NCBI RefSeq assembly: GCF_022513565.1
Contig: NZ_JAKWBE010000028.1
Location: 1 to 64,000 of the forward strand
DNA from: Streptomyces gilvus
GTDB lineage: Bacteria; Actinomycetota; Actinomycetes; Streptomycetales; Streptomycetaceae
Direction of reading: 5' to 3'
Length of the DNA: 64,000 nucleotides
The notes under the pieces: generated by a model
Databases searched by the model: none
Told to the model about the DNA's origin: nothing
Seen by the model: the letters and a program-made list of their open reading frames with translations, nothing else
Shown: one piece after another, positions 51,705-60,564 of the stretch
How the letters are laid out: each line of letters starts with the position of its first letter
Numbering within the stretch: position 1 is the first letter of the stretch
Position numbers and translations under genes: made by a program

Positions 51705-53726
51705 TCAGTCTCCGTTGCCGGGGGTCGGCGTCGTCTTCTGGATCTGCATCAGGAACTCGACGTTCGACTTGGTCTGCTTCATCTTGTCGAGGAGCAGCTC
51801 GATCGCCTGCTGCTGGTCGAGCGCGTGCAGCACCCGGCGCAGCTTCCAGACGACGGACAGCTCCTCGTTGCCGAGCAGGATCTCTTCCTTACGGGTGCCG
51901 GACGCGTCCACGTCCACCGCCGGGAAGATGCGCTTGTCGGCGAGCTTCCGGTCGAGCTTGAGCTCCATGTTGCCGGTGCCCTTGAACTCCTCGAAGATCA
52001 CCTCGTCCATGCGGGACCCCGTGTCCACCAGCGCGGTGGCGAGGATGGTCAGCGAGCCGCCGTCCTCGATGTTGCGGGCCGCACCGAAGAAGCGCTTCGG
52101 CGGGTACAGGGCGGTCGAGTCGACACCACCGGACAGGATGCGGCCGGAGGCCGGGGCGGCGAGGTTGTACGCACGGCCCAGACGGGTGATCGAGTCGAGC
52201 AGCACGACCACGTCGTGACCCAGCTCCACCAGACGCTTCGCCCGCTCGATGGCGAGCTCGGCGACCGTGGTGTGGTCCTCGGCCGGGCGGTCGAAGGTCG
52301 AGGAGATGACCTCGCCCTTGACCGACCGCTGCATGTCGGTGACCTCTTCCGGACGCTCGTCGACCAGGACGACCATCAGGTGGCACTCGGGGTTGTTGTG
52401 CGTGATCGCGTTGGCGATCGCCTGCATGATCATGGTCTTGCCGGTCTTCGGCGGGGCCACGATCAGACCGCGCTGGCCCTTACCGATCGGCGACACGAGG
52501 TCGATGATGCGGGTCGTCAGCACGCCCGGGTCCGTCTCCAGACGGAGGCGGTCCTGCGGGTAGAGCGGGGTCAGCTTGTTGAACTCCGGGCGGCCACGGC
52601 CGTGTTCGGGCGCCATGCCGTTGACGGAGTCCAGCCGCACCAGGGCGTTGAACTTCTCGCGCCGCTCGCCTTCCTTGGGCTGGCGGACCGCACCGGTGAC
52701 GTGGTCGCCCTTGCGCAGGCCGTTCTTGCGGACCTGGGCGAGGGAGACGTAGACGTCGTTGGGACCCGGGAGGTAGCCGGAGGTCCGGATGAAGGCGTAG
52801 TTGTCCAGGATGTCCAGGATGCCCGCGACCGGGATCAGGACGTCGTCCTCGGCGAGCTGCGGCTCGGCGCCGCCCATCTCGTCACGGCCGCGACGGCCAC
52901 GACGGTCCCGGTAACGGCCCCGGCGGCCACGACGGCCGCCCTCGAAGTCGTCGTCGTCCTGCGGACCGGCGCCCCGGTCCTGACGGCCGCCGCCCTGCTG
53001 CTGGTTCTGCTGCTGACGCTGGCCCTGCTGGTCGTCGCCCTTGCGACGGTCACCGCGGTCCTGCCGGTCCCCGCGCTCGCCGCGGTCCTGCCGGTCGCCG
53101 CGGTCACGGCCGCGGTCCCTGCGGTCGCGGCGGCCACGGCCCTCGCCGTCACCGGCGTCGCCCTTGGCCTCGCCCTGCGGCTGCGCCTGGGCCGGGTTCT
53201 CGGCCTTCGGCTCGCTCTTGGCCTCGGCGACGATGGTCTCGGCGCTGTTCGACGCGGGGGCGCCGGCCTCGGCGGTGGCCCGGCGACGACGGCGCTCGGT
53301 GGGCGCGTCCTCGCTCGCGGGCTGGCCGGGAATCTCGATCTGCTGCTGGGCCACGGCCGTCTCGGCGGGCGCCTCGGCCGACTTCCTGTCGGCGGCGGGA
53401 GCGGCGTCGTCGCCGGTACGGGCCTTGGAGGTGGCCCGGCGCTTCGGCTTGGTCTCGGCGGCGGCGTCGGCCTTGGCAGCCGGGGCCCCACCTCCCGCCT
53501 GCGCCTCCTTGATGACCTCGATCAGCTGGCTCTTGCGCATCCGCGCGGTGCCCCTGATACCGAGGCCCGAGGCGACCTGCTGCAGCTCGGCCAGCACCAT
53601 GCCCTCGAGGCCGGTACCGCGGCGCCGCCGGGAGCCGGCACCGGTGGCAGGCGCGGAGGCGTCCGTGGCGGGCGCGGCAGCGGTCTCCTCGACACGTGCG
53701 CCCATCAGATCGGTGGTGTCGCTCAC
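51705..53726 (-). CDS. rho: transcription termination factor Rho
   Basis: A 673-residue hexameric RNA helicase, much longer than E. coli Rho (about 420). After the N-terminal helix domain (GMVLAELQQVASGLGIRGTA) comes a disordered, Arg/Asp/Gly/Gln-rich insert at about residues 60-285, known from other high-GC actinobacteria. The RNA-binding fold is AGILDILDNYAFIRTSGYLP, the P-loop is IVAPPKTGKTMIMQAIANAI, Walker B is VVVLLDSITRLGRAYN, and the Q/R-loops follow. The start is GTG with GGAAGGA. A 405-bp leader separates it from thrB. Confidence 0.97.
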   Translation of the reverse strand: MSDTTDLMGARVEETAAAPATDASAPATGAGSRRRRGTGLEGMVLAELQQVASGLGIRGTARMRKSQLIEVIKEAQAGGGAPAAKADAAAETKPKRRATSKARTGDDAAPAADRKSAEAPAETAVAQQQIEIPGQPASEDAPTERRRRRATAEAGAPASNSAETIVAEAKSEPKAENPAQAQPQGEAKGDAGDGEGRGRRDRRDRGRDRGDRQDRGERGDRQDRGDRRKGDDQQGQRQQQNQQQGGGRQDRGAGPQDDDDFEGGRRGRRGRYRDRRGRRGRDEMGGAEPQLAEDDVLIPVAGILDILDNYAFIRTSGYLPGPNDVYVSLAQVRKNGLRKGDHVTGAVRQPKEGERREKFNALVRLDSVNGMAPEHGRGRPEFNKLTPLYPQDRLRLETDPGVLTTRIIDLVSPIGKGQRGLIVAPPKTGKTMIMQAIANAITHNNPECHLMVVLVDERPEEVTDMQRSVKGEVISSTFDRPAEDHTTVAELAIERAKRLVELGHDVVVLLDSITRLGRAYNLAAPASGRILSGGVDSTALYPPKRFFGAARNIEDGGSLTILATALVDTGSRMDEVIFEEFKGTGNMELKLDRKLADKRIFPAVDVDASGTRKEEILLGNEELSVVWKLRRVLHALDQQQAIELLLDKMKQTKSNVEFLMQIQKTTPTPGNGD

Positions 53727-54131
53727 GAAGGGTCCTTCCCTGGAGCGGACGTCGGCCTTCTGGCTCGGCGACCGGTTGTGCTTCCGGCTTGGTCCTTGGT
53801 GTGTGGACCGCGCCGGGGCGGTGGTCCGCCAAAGATGGCGGAGGCGATATCTGGGATGGCGCTTCCCAAAGCCGTGGCACCGAGTGCCGGTGTCACATGA
53901 CCTGGTCGCACCGATTCCGGAGCGTGCCCGGCAAGTCGCTCAGTGCCCGCGTACGAGGTACTGCCCACGTACGTCGTACGGACCACAGTGCGGCTTGGGA
54001 GGCTCCCGGAAGAATGTCTGTCCCGGACGGGGACACGAAGCACCTCGCCATGGTGGGGTCGGGTGCAGACTTGAGGTTAACACTACCGGATCCAACAAAC
54101 ATTCCCCCTCTCGAAATCCGGCAACCGTGTG
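53727..54131 (-). promoter_or_regulatory. rho leader and promoter region
   Basis: 405 bases without a convincing gene between thrB and rho. An AT-richer segment near 54070-54110 (leftward strand TTGTTGGATCCGGTAGTGTT) is a candidate promoter, leaving a leader of about 340 nt before the rho GTG. Long leaders are common for rho genes, which often regulate themselves by premature termination (family knowledge). No terminator hairpin for thrB is obvious here. Confidence 0.45.
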
Positions 54132-55049
54132 TCAGGTCGCAAGCGGCAGCACGCTCGCTCCCCGGGCGTCGAGGTCGAGCCGGTTGGCGGCCCACCCCTC
54201 GCCTGCCAGATGGGACACCTTGTCGGCGCTGTCGGCGTCGACCAGCGCCAGCACCGTGGGCCCGGCTCCGGAGATGACCGCCGGGACCCCGTCGGCCCGC
54301 AGCCGCTCCACCAGCGCGGCGCTCTCCGGCATGGCCGGGGCGCGGTACTCCTGGTGCAGCCGGTCCTCGGTGGCGGGCAGCAGCAGCTCGGGGCGCCTGG
54401 TCAGGGCCTCGACGAGCAGGGCCGCCCGGCCCGCGTTGGCGGCGGCGTCGACGTGCGGCACGGAGCGCGGGAGCAGTCCGCGCGCGGTCTCGGTCAGGAC
54501 CGGCTTTCCGGGCACGAAAACCACCGGAACGATGGAATCGGCGGGCTCCAGCCTGATCGCCCGGGCGGCCCCCGCCTCCATCCAGGCGATGGTGAAGCCG
54601 CCGAGCAGACAGGGGGCCACGTTGTCGGGGTGGCCCTCGATCTCGGTCGCGAGCTCCAGCAGCGCGGTGTCGTCGAGCCGGGCCTCGCCGCCTATGGTCA
54701 CGGCGCGCGCGGCGACGATCCCGGCGCAGATGGCGGCGGAGGAGGAGCCCAGGCCGCGGCCGTGCGGGATGCGGTTGGCGCACACGATCTCCAGGCCGCG
54801 CGGCTGTCCGCCCAGCAGATCGAAGGCGGTGCGCAGGGACCGTACGAGAAGGTGGTTTTCGTCACGTGGCAGCGTCTCGCTGCCCTCGCCGGCGATGTCG
54901 ATGTGCAGCCCGGAGTCGGCCACCCGCACGACGACGTCGTCGTAGAGCCCCAGCGACAGACCCAGGGCGTCGAAGCCCGGGCCGAGGTTGGCGCTGGTGG
55001 CGGGGACGCGCACCCGCACGGCGGCGGCGCGGAACGCTGGACCGGCCAT
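54132..55049 (-). CDS. thrB: homoserine kinase
   Basis: A 305-residue GHMP-family kinase that phosphorylates homoserine. Motif 1 is VRVPATSANLGPGFDALGLS, the ATP-binding motif is NRIPHGRGLGSSSAAICAGI and motif 3 is AVISGAGPTVLALVD. The ATG at 55049 (MAGPAFRAAAVRVRV) has AAGGAGAG upstream; the longer frame to 55103 runs into an operator-like palindrome. Its product is the substrate of threonine synthase, encoded upstream by thrC after a 283-bp gap. Confidence 0.96.
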   Translation of the reverse strand: MAGPAFRAAAVRVRVPATSANLGPGFDALGLSLGLYDDVVVRVADSGLHIDIAGEGSETLPRDENHLLVRSLRTAFDLLGGQPRGLEIVCANRIPHGRGLGSSSAAICAGIVAARAVTIGGEARLDDTALLELATEIEGHPDNVAPCLLGGFTIAWMEAGAARAIRLEPADSIVPVVFVPGKPVLTETARGLLPRSVPHVDAAANAGRAALLVEALTRRPELLLPATEDRLHQEYRAPAMPESAALVERLRADGVPAVISGAGPTVLALVDADSADKVSHLAGEGWAANRLDLDARGASVLPLAT

Positions 55050-55081
55050 CGCTCGACGACTCTCCTTGAGCTGCGTGATTG

Positions 55082-55107
55082 TCGAATGGCATTCGATTGA
55101 CATTCGA
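55082..55107. promoter_or_regulatory. operator-like repeats upstream of thrB
   Basis: TCGAATGGCATTCGA (55082-55096) is a palindrome with 7-bp arms around one base, and a third half-site, CATTCGA, follows at 55101-55107. The group lies 33-58 bp before the thrB ATG, where a promoter or repressor site is expected. The regulator is not known. Confidence 0.55.
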
Positions 55108-55332
55108 TGACGTACGAAGACCCTGCGGGCCGTGGAGACGGCGCGGTACCCGCCAGATGCGAGGGCATATGCGGCGGGCGGGTTCGGTACAGCCTATCGA
55201 AGGAAGGTTCTGTGGCGACATAGGGCGCACAGGAGGCGCACGATGCGTGTCGTAAGCCCCCTGTGCACCCCCGTAGGGACAACCCCCGGAGTCGCTGAGG
55301 AGTTCCCGGTCGGGGTCCTGGTCGGTCCCCGG

Positions 55333-56391
55333 TCAGGCGAGGCCGAGGCGCTCCGCGGCGGTGGCCGCGTCGACCGGGACGGTGACCGGCTGCGGGGCGC
55401 CGGCGACGGCCCAGTCGGGGTCCTTGAGGCCGTTGCCGGTGACGGTGCACACGATGGTCTGGCCCGGGTCGACCTTGCCCTGCTCGGCGGCCTTCAGCAG
55501 ACCGGCCACGGAGGCGGCGGAGGCGGGCTCCACGAAGACGCCCTCCTGGGAGGCCAACAGCCGGTAGGCGCGCAGGATCTCACGGTCCGTCACCTCGTCG
55601 ATGGCCCCGCCGGACTCGTCCCGCGCGGCGAGCGCGTACTGCCAGGACGCGGGGTTGCCGATGCGGATGGCGGTGGCGATGGTCGACGGGTCCTTGACCA
55701 CCTCGCCGCGCACGATGGGCGCTGAGCCGGAGGCCTGGAAGCCCCACATCCGGGGCTTCCGCTTGGCCACGCCGTCGGCGGCGTACTCCGTGTAGCCCTT
55801 CCAGTAGGCCGTGATGTTGCCCGCGTTGCCGACCGGCAGGACGTGGATGTCGGGCGCGTCGCCGAGCATGTCGACGATTTCGAAGGAGGCCGTCTTCTGT
55901 CCCTCGATGCGCACCGGGTTGACCGAATTGACCAGCGCCACCGGGTAGTTGTCGCTCAGCGAGCGGGCGAGGGTGAGGCAGTCGTCGAAGTTGCCGTCGA
56001 CCTGGAGGATCTTGGCGCCGTGCACCAGCGCCTGTCCCATCTTGCCCAGCGCGATCTTGCCCTGCGGCACGAGCACGGCCGAGACCATGCCCGCGCGCAC
56101 GGCGTAGGCGGCCGCGGAGGCGGAGGTGTTGCCCGTGGAGGCACAGATGACTGCCTGCGCGCCCTCCTCCTTGGCCCTGCTGATGGCCATGGTCATCCCG
56201 CGGTCCTTGAAGGACCCGGTCGGGTTCGCGCCCTCCACCTTCAGGTGGACCTCGCAGCCCGTGCGCTCGGAGAGCACCTGCGCGGGCACGAGGGGCGTGC
56301 CGCCCTCGCGGAGCGTCACGACCGGCGTGGTGTCGGAGACGGGCAGCCGGTCCCGGTACTCCTCGATGATTCCGCGCCACTGGTGGGTCAT
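55333..56391 (-). CDS. thrC: threonine synthase
   Basis: A 352-residue PLP enzyme that converts O-phosphohomoserine to threonine. The PLP lysine is in NPTGSFKDRGMTMAISRAKE, and the phosphate-binding glycine loop is ICASTGNTSASAAAYAVRAG and, for the cofactor, LPVGNAGNITAYWKGYTE. GGAGAG lies before the ATG. It starts six bases after the stop of hom, so the two are one transcript. Confidence 0.97.
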   Translation of the reverse strand: MTHQWRGIIEEYRDRLPVSDTTPVVTLREGGTPLVPAQVLSERTGCEVHLKVEGANPTGSFKDRGMTMAISRAKEEGAQAVICASTGNTSASAAAYAVRAGMVSAVLVPQGKIALGKMGQALVHGAKILQVDGNFDDCLTLARSLSDNYPVALVNSVNPVRIEGQKTASFEIVDMLGDAPDIHVLPVGNAGNITAYWKGYTEYAADGVAKRKPRMWGFQASGSAPIVRGEVVKDPSTIATAIRIGNPASWQYALAARDESGGAIDEVTDREILRAYRLLASQEGVFVEPASAASVAGLLKAAEQGKVDPGQTIVCTVTGNGLKDPDWAVAGAPQPVTVPVDAATAAERLGLA

Positions 56392-56397
56392 TGCTGG

Positions 56398-57690
56398 TTA
56401 CTCTCCTTCAACCCGCATGATGCTGGCGACACCCCGCACGGTGTCGAGCTTGCGCAGCGCCTCGACGGTCCCGGACAGGGAGGCGTCGGACGCGCGGTGG
56501 GTGACGACGACGAGAGAGGCCTCGCCGTCCTTGCCCTGTTGCCGAACGGTGTCGATCGACACCCCGTGCTCGGCGAACACCGTCGCGACCTGGGCGAGAA
56601 CACCCGGTTTGTCGGCGACGTCGAGGCTGATGTGGTACCGCGTCACGACGTCGCCCATGCCCGACACGGGCAGCGCGGCGTACGCCGACTCGCCGGGACC
56701 GGTCGCGCCGCCCAGCCGGTTGCGGCAGACGGCGACGAGGTCGCCGAGGACGGCGGAGGCGGTGGGGGCGCCGCCCGCACCGGGCCCGTAGAACATGAGC
56801 TGCCCACTCGCGTCGGACTCCACGAACACGGCGTTGTACGCGCCCCGGACCGAGGCCAGCGGATGCGTGAGCGGGATCATCGCGGGATGGACGCGCGCGG
56901 TGACCGACTGACCGTCCTCGGCCCGCTCGCAGATGGCGAGGAGCTTGATGGTGCAGCCCATCTCCTTCGCCGAGCGGAAGTCGGCGGCGGTGACCTCGGT
57001 CATGCCCTCGCGGTAGACGTCGTCCAGGCGCACCCGCGAGTGGAAGGCGATCCCGGCGAGGATGGCGGCCTTGGCGGCGGCGTCGAAGCCCTCGACGTCG
57101 GCGGTGGGGTCGGCTTCCGCGTACCCCAGGGCGGTGGCCTCGTCGAGGGCCTCCTGGTACCCGGCGCCCATCGAGTCCATCTTGTCGAGGATGAAGTTGG
57201 TGGTGCCGTTGACGATCCCGAGCACCCGGTTGACCTTGTCGCCGGCGAGGGACTCGCGCAGCGGCCGGATCAGCGGGATCGCGCCCGCGACGGCGGCCTC
57301 GTAGTACAGGTCCCTGCCCCGCTCCTCCGCCGCCGCGTGCAGCGCGGCCCCGTCCTGGGCGAGCAGCGCCTTGTTGGCGGAGACGACGGAGGCCCCGTGC
57401 TCGAAGGCGGTGGTGATCAGCGACCGGGCGGGCTCGATCCCGCCGATGACCTCCACCACGACGTCGATGTCGCCGCGTTTGACGAGGGCGGTGGCGTCGG
57501 TGGTGACGAGTTTCGGGTCGATGCCCTCCCGGACCTTGCCGGGACGCCGTACCGCGACCCCCGCGAGTTCGACGGGGGCCCCGATCCGGGCGGCGAGGTC
57601 GGCCGCGTGCGTCGTCATGATGCGCGCCACCTCTGAGCCGACAACCCCACAGCCCAGCAGCGCCACCTTCAGCGGACGCGTACGCATCAT
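56398..57690 (-). CDS. hom: homoserine dehydrogenase
   Basis: A 430-residue enzyme that reduces aspartate semialdehyde to homoserine. The Rossmann motif is LKVALLGCGVVGSEVARIMT, the catalytic core shows GIVNGTTNFILDKMDSMG and LGYAEADPTADVEGFDAAAK. The C-terminal ACT domain (YHISLDVADKPGVLAQVATV) is the threonine-feedback site. The start at 57690 is the first of two adjacent ATGs behind GAGG. It is transcribed with thrC. Confidence 0.96.
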   Translation of the reverse strand: MMRTRPLKVALLGCGVVGSEVARIMTTHAADLAARIGAPVELAGVAVRRPGKVREGIDPKLVTTDATALVKRGDIDVVVEVIGGIEPARSLITTAFEHGASVVSANKALLAQDGAALHAAAEERGRDLYYEAAVAGAIPLIRPLRESLAGDKVNRVLGIVNGTTNFILDKMDSMGAGYQEALDEATALGYAEADPTADVEGFDAAAKAAILAGIAFHSRVRLDDVYREGMTEVTAADFRSAKEMGCTIKLLAICERAEDGQSVTARVHPAMIPLTHPLASVRGAYNAVFVESDASGQLMFYGPGAGGAPTASAVLGDLVAVCRNRLGGATGPGESAYAALPVSGMGDVVTRYHISLDVADKPGVLAQVATVFAEHGVSIDTVRQQGKDGEASLVVVTHRASDASLSGTVEALRKLDTVRGVASIMRVEGE

Positions 57691-57840
57691 CCGACCTCGT
57701 TTCCTCATACCGTCTACGGTTGGACCAGTCTCACTCACCGGACGGGACTTTCTGCCGATTGTCCGAATCCTGAGACATCTATTTCATTTGTACGGGCCTG
57801 AAAGACCGAAGATCTTCCGCCCCCGTCCCTATGGCCGGCC

Positions 57841-59232
57841 TCACCCGACGTCGAGCCGGAGAAGATCCTCCTCGGTCTCCCGCCGCACGATCACCCGCGC
57901 CTCGCCGTCCCGCACGGCGACGACCGGCGGCCGCAGCACGTGGTTGTAGTTGCTGGCCATGGACCGGCAGTACGCCCCGGTCGCCGGTACGGCGAGGAGG
58001 TCACCCGGTGCCAAGTCGGCCGGCAGGAACGCGTCCTTGACCACGATGTCCCCGCTCTCGCAGTGCTTGCCGACGACCCGCGCGAGCATGGGCTCGGCGT
58101 CGGAGGCCCGGGAGACGAGGGCGACGCTGTACTCGGCGTCGTAGAGCGCGGTCCTGATGTTGTCGGACATGCCTCCGTCGACGGAGACGTACGTCCGCAG
58201 CCCGTCGAGGGGCTTGATGGTGCCGACCTCGTAGAGCGTGAAGGCGGTGGGCCCGACGATGGCGCGTCCGGGCTCGACGGAGATCCGGGGCGTGCGGAGC
58301 TTGGCCGCGTCGCACTCACGGCTGACGATCTCGGTGAGCGCCTTGGCGATCTCGTGCGGCTCCCGGGGATCGTCGTCACTGGTGTAGGCGATCCCGAGCC
58401 CACCCCCGAGGTCGATCTCGGGCAGCTCCACCCCGTGCTCGTCCCGGATGTCCTTGAGCAGTCCGACCACCCGATGTGCGGCGACCTCGAAGCCGGACAT
58501 GTCGAAGATCTGCGACCCGATGTGGGAGTGGATCCCGATCAGCTCGAGCCCGTCGAGCTGCAGGGCCCGCCGCACGGCCTCCGCGGCCTGCCCCCCGGCG
58601 AGCGGAATCCCGAACTTCTGGTCCTCGTGGGCGGTGGCGATGAACTCATGCGTGTGCGCCTCCACCCCCACCGTGATCCGGATCTGCACCCGCTGCCGCT
58701 TGCCGAGCTCCTGCGCGATGTGGGCGACCCGCACGATCTCCTGGAAGGAGTCGAGCACGATCCGCCCGACCCCGGCGGTCACGGCCCGGCGGATCTCCTC
58801 GGTCGACTTGTTGTTGCCGTGGAAGGCGATCCGGTCGGCGGGCATACCCGCGGAGAGCGCGGTGGCGAGCTCGCCCCCGGAGCAGACGTCGAGATTGAGC
58901 CCTTCCTCGTCCAGCCACCGCACGACGGCCCGCGAGAGGAACGCCTTGCCCGCGTAGAAGACGTCGGCGTCGTGCCCGAAGGCGGTACGCCAGGCACGCG
59001 CCCGGGCACGGAAGTCGGCCTCGTCGAGGACGTACGCCGGGGTGCCGAACTCCTCGGCGATCGCCTTGACGTCGATCCCGCCGACGGTCACGACCCCGTC
59101 GGCGTCCCGGCGCACGGTCTGCGCCCACACCTTGGAGTCGAGGGTGTTGAGGTCGCTGGGCGGTGCCGAGTAGTGCCCCTCGGGCAGGACATCGGCGTGA
59201 CGGGGCCCGGCGGGGTGTGCGGAACGGCTCAT
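57841..59232 (-). CDS. lysA: diaminopimelate decarboxylase
   Basis: A 463-residue PLP enzyme, the last step of lysine synthesis. The PLP lysine is in DVFYAGKAFLSRAVVRWLDE; the phosphate site is VDLGGGLGIAY-like (EIDLGGGLGIAYTSDDDPRE); the second active-site block is GKHCESGDIVVKDAFLPADL, with YNHVLRPPVVAV near the end. The ATG at 59232 (MSRSAHPAGPRHADVLPEGH) gives the usual length. It lies 13 bases after the ArgRS-like gene, so they form one transcript, followed by hom after 150 bp. Confidence 0.96.
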   Translation of the reverse strand: MSRSAHPAGPRHADVLPEGHYSAPPSDLNTLDSKVWAQTVRRDADGVVTVGGIDVKAIAEEFGTPAYVLDEADFRARARAWRTAFGHDADVFYAGKAFLSRAVVRWLDEEGLNLDVCSGGELATALSAGMPADRIAFHGNNKSTEEIRRAVTAGVGRIVLDSFQEIVRVAHIAQELGKRQRVQIRITVGVEAHTHEFIATAHEDQKFGIPLAGGQAAEAVRRALQLDGLELIGIHSHIGSQIFDMSGFEVAAHRVVGLLKDIRDEHGVELPEIDLGGGLGIAYTSDDDPREPHEIAKALTEIVSRECDAAKLRTPRISVEPGRAIVGPTAFTLYEVGTIKPLDGLRTYVSVDGGMSDNIRTALYDAEYSVALVSRASDAEPMLARVVGKHCESGDIVVKDAFLPADLAPGDLLAVPATGAYCRSMASNYNHVLRPPVVAVRDGEARVIVRRETEEDLLRLDVG

Positions 59233-59245
59233 CTTCGGTCGTCTT

Positions 59246-60319
59246 TCAGAGGTGTTGGGGTGCGTCGATGCCGAGCAGGGACAGGCCACCGGCCAGCACC
59301 GCCCCGGCGGCTTCGGCAAGAGCGAGCCGGGCACGGTGGGCGGCCAAGGGTTTCTCCTCCCCCCGGGGCAACACGGCGGGGAGCAGGGGCAGCAGGGCAT
59401 CGGCAACGGTGACGAGATGCCGGGCGAGGCGATCGGGGGCGTGGTCGGTGGCGGCGGCGAGGAGGACGCGGGGGTGGTCGGCCAGGGCGGTGAGGAGGGG
59501 GGTGGGGTCGGGGGGCTGGGTGAGGGGGCGGGGCGGCAGCAGACCCCCGGACCCGGCAGTCGGCCCTTCTCCACCCGCGGGCCCACCACCCGGCGACGCG
59601 CCACCGCCGGACAGTCGTACGTCCCCGGGTTCCGCGGCGAATCCCAGGGCGGCGGCGTTGCGGGTGAGGGCACGGGTGCGGGCGTAGGCGTAACGGACCC
59701 GGAAGAGCGGATTGCTCTCGCGCTGGACCAGCTGGTCGGCGGTTATACGGGGCCGGTCGTGCGGGGCGAGATGCAGCAGGGCCCAGCGGGCGGCGTCGGG
59801 ACCGAGCAGAGCGGGGTCCCCGGGCGCCGGGACGGGCCGGAGACTGACGGGTTCGGCGTGCTCGACCTCGGCGCGGCCGCCCTGGGAGGCGATGATCCGG
59901 GTGAGCGCGTCGGCGACGACCTCGGCGCGCACCTCGTACGGAATGCGCAGCTCGACGATCCGGCCGGCAAGGGCGTCACTGCGGCCGTACGCCGTCCCCG
60001 CCCGCAGAATGTCCCGCACGAGGCCGACGGGAGCGGCACCCTCAAGGCTGATGTTGATGAACCCGGGCCCGGTGACGGCGACACCGGCGACCCCATCCGT
60101 AGCGACCAGATGCCGACACAGAATCTCGGCGACCCGAAGGGGCGGCTGCCCGGCGGGGCGGGCGAGCTGGAGGGCGATGCTGGTGGCGTAGTCACCGCAG
60201 CCCCCGGGCCCGGGCGGGGTGACAACGGCCCGTGCCGGCACGGCAACGCTCAGTTCCCCGTCGTCAACAGCACAACGCACCGCGCGCAGCACGGTACGGG
60301 AGAGCTCGACGGGGGTCAC
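59246..60319 (-). CDS. arginyl-tRNA synthetase-like protein without the catalytic core
   Basis: A 357-residue protein. The first 110 residues (VTPVELSRTVLRAVRCAVDD, GDYATSIALQLARPAGQPPL, VAGVAVTGPGFINISLE) match the N-terminal Add-1 domain of ArgRS, which binds the tRNA elbow. The C-terminal part (ESNPLFRVRYAYARTRALTR; then ALAEAAGAVLAGGLSLLGID) matches the DALR anticodon-binding domain. The Rossmann catalytic domain with HIGH and KMSK motifs is missing; about 100 residues lie between. The start is GTG at 60319, with no strong ribosome site. Cotranscribed with lysA. In Corynebacterium, argS and lysA form one operon. Confidence 0.85.
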   Translation of the reverse strand: MTPVELSRTVLRAVRCAVDDGELSVAVPARAVVTPPGPGGCGDYATSIALQLARPAGQPPLRVAEILCRHLVATDGVAGVAVTGPGFINISLEGAAPVGLVRDILRAGTAYGRSDALAGRIVELRIPYEVRAEVVADALTRIIASQGGRAEVEHAEPVSLRPVPAPGDPALLGPDAARWALLHLAPHDRPRITADQLVQRESNPLFRVRYAYARTRALTRNAAALGFAAEPGDVRLSGGGASPGGGPAGGEGPTAGSGGLLPPRPLTQPPDPTPLLTALADHPRVLLAAATDHAPDRLARHLVTVADALLPLLPAVLPRGEEKPLAAHRARLALAEAAGAVLAGGLSLLGIDAPQHL

Positions 60320-60564
60320 GGGACAAGCGTAGGGGAGGAGGGGGGTGGGTAGGCGAGCAGGTTTGGGCGGGGTATCGGGATGTGGGACGGAGGTCGGGGG
60401 CGGGGCCACTGGGGCCGATCGGATGACGGCGGCGTCGGTCACACACTGGCCGGCCATCGGTCAGGTGACGCCGAGGGGTTACGGACCCCAGGGAGGCCGT
60501 CGGCGCCCACGGGCGGCGCACCCATCAGACACGAACGCCGGCCGCACAGCTGCACAGCCCCTTG
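60320..60564. other. intergenic region upstream of the ArgRS-like/lysA operon
   Basis: 245 bases that should carry the promoter for the ArgRS-like and lysA genes. No clear operator, leader peptide or terminator is visible. Confidence 0.4.

Noticed and set aside
51825..53900. A 691-residue plus-strand frame opposite rho, partly very hydrophobic
   Set aside because: The hydrophobic part mirrors the Arg/Asp-rich insert of Rho. No start signal or family match.
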